A DNA stretch of 9,687 nucleotides from an uncultured Lachnospiraceae bacterium (GTDB lineage: Bacteria > Bacillota > Clostridia > Lachnospirales > Lachnospiraceae), in the NCBI GenBank assembly GCA_900554205.1, contig USGM01000118.1, positions 1 to 9,687 of the forward strand, in the 5' to 3' direction. Position 1 is the first letter of the stretch. Each line of letters starts with the position of its first letter. The position numbers and the translations under genes were made by a program. Shown in pieces: positions 6,517 to 9,687 of this stretch. The notes beneath the pieces are model-generated. The model was given only the letters and a program-made list of their open reading frames with translations. It made no database searches and was not told the DNA's origin.

Positions 6517-7695
6517 ATGAGTGATATTGATGAACTGTTGAAGGAGGCTCCGACGCTGACCTTTGAGCCTGTGCTTGAGACCAGTCAGGAGGAGACACAG
6601 GTGGCGGAGGTTAAGCCTGAAAAGCTTGAGAAAACAGGTGAGGAGCTGGGAGTAGAGCTTTCACCGGAAGAACAGAAGATGGTAAATGACTTTGCGGCGC
6701 AGATTGATATTACCAACACCCAGCAGGTGCTGCAGTTCGGCGCGGGCTGCCAGAAGAAGATCGCAGATTTTTCCGAGACGGCGCTGAGCAATGTCCGCAC
6801 GAAGGATATGGGAGAGGTCGGCGAGATGCTGACACAGGTGGTTGCCGAACTGAAGTCCATAGACGACGGGGAAGAGTCAAAGGGATTTTTCGGCATGATC
6901 AAGAAGAAGACCAACCAGCTCTCCAACATGAAGGCGAGATATGACAAGGCGGAGGTCAATGTCAATAAGATCAGCGATGCGCTGGAGGCACATCAGGTGA
7001 CACTGCTCAAGGATGTTGCGCTGCTTGACAAGATGTATGAACTGAATCTGAACTACTTCAAGGAATTGTCCATGTACATCCTCGCAGGAAAGCAGAAGCT
7101 CAAGGACGCGCAGGAGAAGGAGCTTCCGGCACTGGTGGCGAAGGCAGAGCAGAGCAAGCTGCCGGAGGATACGCAGGCGGCGAGAGACTATGCCGAGATG
7201 TGCAACCGCTTTGAAAAGAAGATTCACGATCTGGAGCTGACAAGGACGGTTTCCCTGCAGATGGCACCACAGATCCGTCTGATCCAGAATAATGACACGG
7301 TCATGAGTGACAAGATACAGTCCACTCTGGTAAACACGATCCCGCTCTGGAAGAGCCAGATGGTCATTGCCATCGGACTGAATCATTCCACGGATGCCGC
7401 AAGGGCGCAGCGTGAGGTCAGCGACATGACGAACGAGCTTTTGAAGAAGAATGCTGAGAATCTGAAGGTTGCTACGCTTGAGACAGCGAAGGAAAGCGAG
7501 AGAGGAATTGTCGATATCGAGACGCTTAAGTCGACCAACCAGACTCTGATTACCACGCTGGATGAGGTGCTCAAGATTCAGGAGGACGGCCGTGAGAAGA
7601 GAAGAAATGCCGAGGTTGAACTCCAGAAGCTGGAGAGCGACATGAGGGAGAAGCTGCTGGAGCTCAGCAGAAGAAACACGGCGCAGTCGGTATAA
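6517..7695 (+). CDS. telA: TelA family protein (toxic anion / tellurite resistance)
   Basis: A 392-aa TelA-family protein; AAGGAGG at 6502-6508 lies 8 bases before the ATG, and xpaC ends 48 bases upstream. Residues 1-50 are acidic and low in order. From about 50 onward the protein is almost all alpha-helix, with no membrane segment. TelA-typical stretches are TALSNVRTKDMGEVGEML, KGFFGMIKKKTNQL, HQVTLLKDVALLDKMYELN and YFKELSMYILAGKQKL, followed by LQMAPQIRLIQNN and VNTIPLWKSQMVIAIGLN. Homologues were linked to tellurite resistance, and in Listeria to tolerance of nisin and cell-wall antibiotics; the mechanism is unknown. It probably works with the XpaC-like membrane protein, as the two genes are often paired. 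No terminator separates it from thrC. Confidence 0.93.
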   Translation: MSDIDELLKEAPTLTFEPVLETSQEETQVAEVKPEKLEKTGEELGVELSPEEQKMVNDFAAQIDITNTQQVLQFGAGCQKKIADFSETALSNVRTKDMGEVGEMLTQVVAELKSIDDGEESKGFFGMIKKKTNQLSNMKARYDKAEVNVNKISDALEAHQVTLLKDVALLDKMYELNLNYFKELSMYILAGKQKLKDAQEKELPALVAKAEQSKLPEDTQAARDYAEMCNRFEKKIHDLELTRTVSLQMAPQIRLIQNNDTVMSDKIQSTLVNTIPLWKSQMVIAIGLNHSTDAARAQREVSDMTNELLKKNAENLKVATLETAKESERGIVDIETLKSTNQTLITTLDEVLKIQEDGREKRRNAEVELQKLESDMREKLLELSRRNTAQSV

Positions 7696-7738
7696 GGCTG
7701 GCATAAGATAAGGAACAGCGAAGGCGGAGGAAGAGATG

Positions 7739-9226
7739 ATGGAAGTATTCTATAACAGTACAAGAAGCAAGGGCACAGCGGTCAGGGCATCGGAAGCAAT
7801 TTTAAAGGGGCTGACTGATGACGGCGGACTTTTCGTGCCGGATCATATTCCTGCTCTGGATAAGAGCCTGAAAGAGCTTTCCCAGATGGATTACCGGCAG
7901 GTTGCCTATGAGGTGATGAAGCTGTATTTCACCGATTTCACGGAGAGTGAGCTCAAGACCTGCATCGACCGCGCATATGATTCTAAGTTTGACACGGAGG
8001 TGATCGCACCGCTTGCAGAGGCAGAGAATGCATATTATCTGGAGCTGTTTCACGGCCCGACGATCGCATTCAAGGACATGGCACTGTCAATCCTGCCGCA
8101 TCTGATGATAACATCCGCCAGAAAGAATGCAATCAAGAATGAGATCGTTATCCTCACGGCGACCTCCGGCGATACCGGGAAGGCCGCACTGGCAGGCTTT
8201 GCCGATGTCGAGGGTACAAGGATCGTCGTATTCTATCCGAAAAACGGTGTCAGCCCGATTCAGGAGAAGCAGATGGTAACACAGAAGGGGAAGAATACCT
8301 TTGTTGTCGGAATCCATGGGAACTTCGATGATGCCCAGACCGGCGTGAAGAAAATCTTCTCGGACAAGGAACTGGCGAAGGAGATGGAGGAGAACGGCTT
8401 CCAGTTTTCTTCCGCAAATTCCATTAACATCGGCCGCCTGATCCCGCAGGTCTGCTACTATGTATATGCTTATGTGACACTGCTTAAGGAAGGAAAGATC
8501 GCGGACGGCGAGAAGATCAATGTTACGGTTCCCACCGGAAACTTCGGAAACATCCTTGCGGCGTTCTACGCAAAGAATATGGGACTTCCGATTGATAAGC
8601 TGATCTGTGCGTCCAACGACAACAAGGTGCTGTATGACTTTTTCCGCACCGGTGTCTACGACCGCAACCGGGAGTTTGTGCTGACAAGCTCTCCGTCCAT
8701 GGATATATTGATCTCCAGCAACCTTGAGCGTCTGATTTACTGGATCGCCGGAAATGATGCCGGAGAAAACAGAGGGCTGATGGCAGCGCTGACCGGAGAG
8801 GGCAGATATGAGATCACAGATGAGATGAAGGGTGCGCTGAAGGATTTCTACGGAAATTATGCGGATGAAGCAGAGACAGCCGCAGAGATCAAGCGCCTTT
8901 ACGAGGACTGCGGATATGTGATTGATACCCATACGGCGGTTGCTTCGGCAGTGTACCGGAAGTATGTGGAGGAGACGGGAGACCACACAAAGACTGTGAT
9001 TGCGTCCACCGCAAGCCCGTTCAAGTTTACAAGAAGCGTGATGAATGCCATTGACGGCAAATATGACGCGATGGGTGATTTTGAACTGGTTGACGAGCTT
9101 TCAAGAATCGCCAATGTCAGGGTTCCGCAGGCAATCGAGGAGATCCGTACCGCACCTGTCCTGCACGATACACAGTGTGAGACCGCGGAGATGAAAGACA
9201 CGGTGAAAAAGTTTCTCAAAATCTGA
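7739..9226 (+). CDS. thrC: threonine synthase, PLP-dependent
   Basis: Converts O-phospho-L-homoserine and water to L-threonine and phosphate, the last step of threonine biosynthesis in the cytoplasm. Two ATG codons lie side by side at 7736 and 7739; GGAGG (7726-7730) is 8 bases from the second and only 5 from the first, so 7739 (495 aa, MEVFYNSTRSKG) is preferred. In this numbering the PLP-binding lysine is Lys112 in GPTIAFKDMALSIL. Other family motifs are TATSGDTGKAAL, SSANSINIGRLIPQVCYY, TVPTGNFGNILAAFYAKNMGLP and ASNDNKVLYDFF. The length fits the long (about 490-500 aa) bacterial/fungal-type enzyme. The gene starts 43 bases after telA with no terminator or obvious promoter between, so it is probably read from the xpaC promoter. 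No T-box or attenuator leader is visible. Sequence is complete, with no missing key residues. Confidence 0.96.
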   Translation: MEVFYNSTRSKGTAVRASEAILKGLTDDGGLFVPDHIPALDKSLKELSQMDYRQVAYEVMKLYFTDFTESELKTCIDRAYDSKFDTEVIAPLAEAENAYYLELFHGPTIAFKDMALSILPHLMITSARKNAIKNEIVILTATSGDTGKAALAGFADVEGTRIVVFYPKNGVSPIQEKQMVTQKGKNTFVVGIHGNFDDAQTGVKKIFSDKELAKEMEENGFQFSSANSINIGRLIPQVCYYVYAYVTLLKEGKIADGEKINVTVPTGNFGNILAAFYAKNMGLPIDKLICASNDNKVLYDFFRTGVYDRNREFVLTSSPSMDILISSNLERLIYWIAGNDAGENRGLMAALTGEGRYEITDEMKGALKDFYGNYADEAETAAEIKRLYEDCGYVIDTHTAVASAVYRKYVEETGDHTKTVIASTASPFKFTRSVMNAIDGKYDAMGDFELVDELSRIANVRVPQAIEEIRTAPVLHDTQCETAEMKDTVKKFLKI

Positions 9227-9256
9227 TTGGACAGTAGAAATACAAGAAATAGATAC

Positions 9257-9285
9257 TTTACGGAAAGATAAAATCATGGTAGAAT
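9257..9285 (+). promoter_or_regulatory. probable extended -10 promoter of pckA
   Basis: TTTACG (9257-9262), 17 bases, then TAGAAT (9280-9285) with TG at 9277-9278 in the extended -10 position. The hexamers match consensus at 4 and 5 of 6 bases. The start of transcription would fall near 9292, about 41 bases before the pckA ATG. It separates pckA from the thrC transcript. Confidence 0.68.
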
Positions 9286-9293
9286 GACCGTGA

Positions 9294-9309
9294 GTAAATT
9301 TCAATTTAC
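9294..9309 (+). promoter_or_regulatory. perfect palindrome at the pckA transcription start, possible operator
   Basis: GTAAATT-TC-AATTTAC is a perfect 7-bp inverted repeat with a 2-base centre. It begins about 2 bases after the predicted start of transcription, a usual place for repressor binding, and it is A/T-rich like many Firmicute operators. As RNA its 2-base loop would be too small for a stable hairpin, so a DNA operator is the better reading. The regulator is not identified. Confidence 0.4.
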
Positions 9310-9332
9310 ATTAAAGAAGAGAGGTAAATGAT

Positions 9333-9687
9333 ATGGCAGCAATTGATTTGAACAAGTATGGCATTACCGGAACGACGGAAATCGTGTACAATCCTTCGTA
9401 TGATTTCCTGTACGAAGAGGAGACCAAGCCCGAACTGGAAGGTTACGAGAGGGGTCAGGTTACTGAGCTTGGCGCAGTAAACGTAATGACTGGTATCTAC
9501 ACAGGACGTTCTCCTAAAGATAAGTATATCGTTATGGATGAAAATTCCAAGGATACCGTATGGTGGACCTCTGATGAATATAAGAACGACAACCATCCTA
9601 TGACCGCAGCTGCATGGGCAGAGGTTAAGGAGATCGCTAAGAAGGAGCTGTCCAACAAGAGACTGTTCGTTGTAGATGCATTCTGCG
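9333..9687 (+). CDS. pckA: phosphoenolpyruvate carboxykinase (ATP), N-terminal part
   Basis: The first 118 codons of a gene that runs off the window. Phosphoenolpyruvate carboxykinase (ATP) interconverts oxaloacetate plus ATP and PEP plus CO2 plus ADP; in fermenting anaerobes it often runs toward oxaloacetate. The ATG at 9333 follows GAGAGG with 8-base spacing from GAGG (9321-9324). The start LNKYGI, the run ELGAVNVMTGIYTGRSPKDKYIV with Arg59 (equivalent to the substrate-binding Arg of the Escherichia coli enzyme) and DTVWW identify the ATP-type family. Codon use is shifted toward GGT, CGT, TCT and CCT compared with the genes before it, a mark of high expression. The gene has its own promoter and a possible operator. 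The catalytic P-loop and metal ligands are outside the window. Confidence 0.96.
   Translation, partial: MAAIDLNKYGITGTTEIVYNPSYDFLYEEETKPELEGYERGQVTELGAVNVMTGIYTGRSPKDKYIVMDENSKDTVWWTSDEYKNDNHPMTAAAWAEVKEIAKKELSNKRLFVVDAFC

Noticed and set aside
7696..7738. Threonine attenuator or T-box before thrC
   Set aside because: The gap is 43 bases, too short for a T-box, with no run of Thr codons or terminator hairpin.
9227..9256. Intrinsic terminator after thrC
   Set aside because: No stable stem followed by a T tract can be found in this interval; termination there would have to be by another means or there is read-through.
1..9687. Mobile element, prophage, CRISPR or defence system
   Set aside because: No transposase, integrase, terminal repeats, repeat-spacer array or known defence gene is present; the only nuclease-like domain is the degenerate HNH-like core in the AP2-like gene.

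Overview
The window looks like chromosomal DNA of a strictly anaerobic Firmicute of class Clostridia, most plausibly Lachnospiraceae. This is inferred from the clostridial multi-cluster RnfB, strong AGGAGG-type ribosome binding sites, an ATP-type PEP carboxykinase, a SleB-type hydrolase and a tandem AP2/HNH-like protein of a kind I associate with this family. No transposase, integrase, CRISPR array, tRNA or rRNA gene is visible. Gene density is high, and no gene-free stretch exceeds about 160 bases.

Layout. (1) Bases 1-2371 hold the 3' end of an Rnf operon, rnfG (partial)-rnfE-rnfA-rnfB, with overlapping or nearly touching genes. Rnf is a membrane ferredoxin:NAD+ oxidoreductase that pumps Na+ or H+. 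The covalent-FMN threonine of RnfG, the four intramembrane Cys of RnfA/RnfE and the Fe-S motifs of RnfB are all present. (2) At 2403-3494 a membrane-anchored GH25 muramidase-like protein follows on the same strand, 31 bases after rnfB. (3) At 3472-4287, on the minus strand, lies a 271-aa protein with two AP2-like modules around a degenerate HNH-like core. Its 3' end overlaps the GH25 gene, and a good plus-strand intrinsic terminator (about 3701-3734) sits inside its coding sequence. (4) At 4445-5107, divergent from it, is a secreted or anchored SleB/CwlJ-type cell wall hydrolase. (5) At 5200-7695 is an xpaC-telA pair (XpaC-like membrane protein, then TelA), with its own strong extended -10 promoter. 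(6) thrC (threonine synthase) follows 40 bases later, probably in the same transcript. (7) At 9333-9687 is the 5' end of pckA, with its own extended -10 promoter and a palindrome just after the predicted transcription start.

Functionally the window combines energy conservation (Rnf), cell-envelope functions (GH25, SleB-like, XpaC/TelA) and central or amino-acid metabolism (thrC, pckA). Most of it is ordinary core genome. The least explained parts are the AP2/HNH-like protein with the antisense terminator inside it, the Cys-rich tail of RnfE, and possible extra cluster ligands in RnfB. I see no clear evidence for a wholly new multi-gene system.
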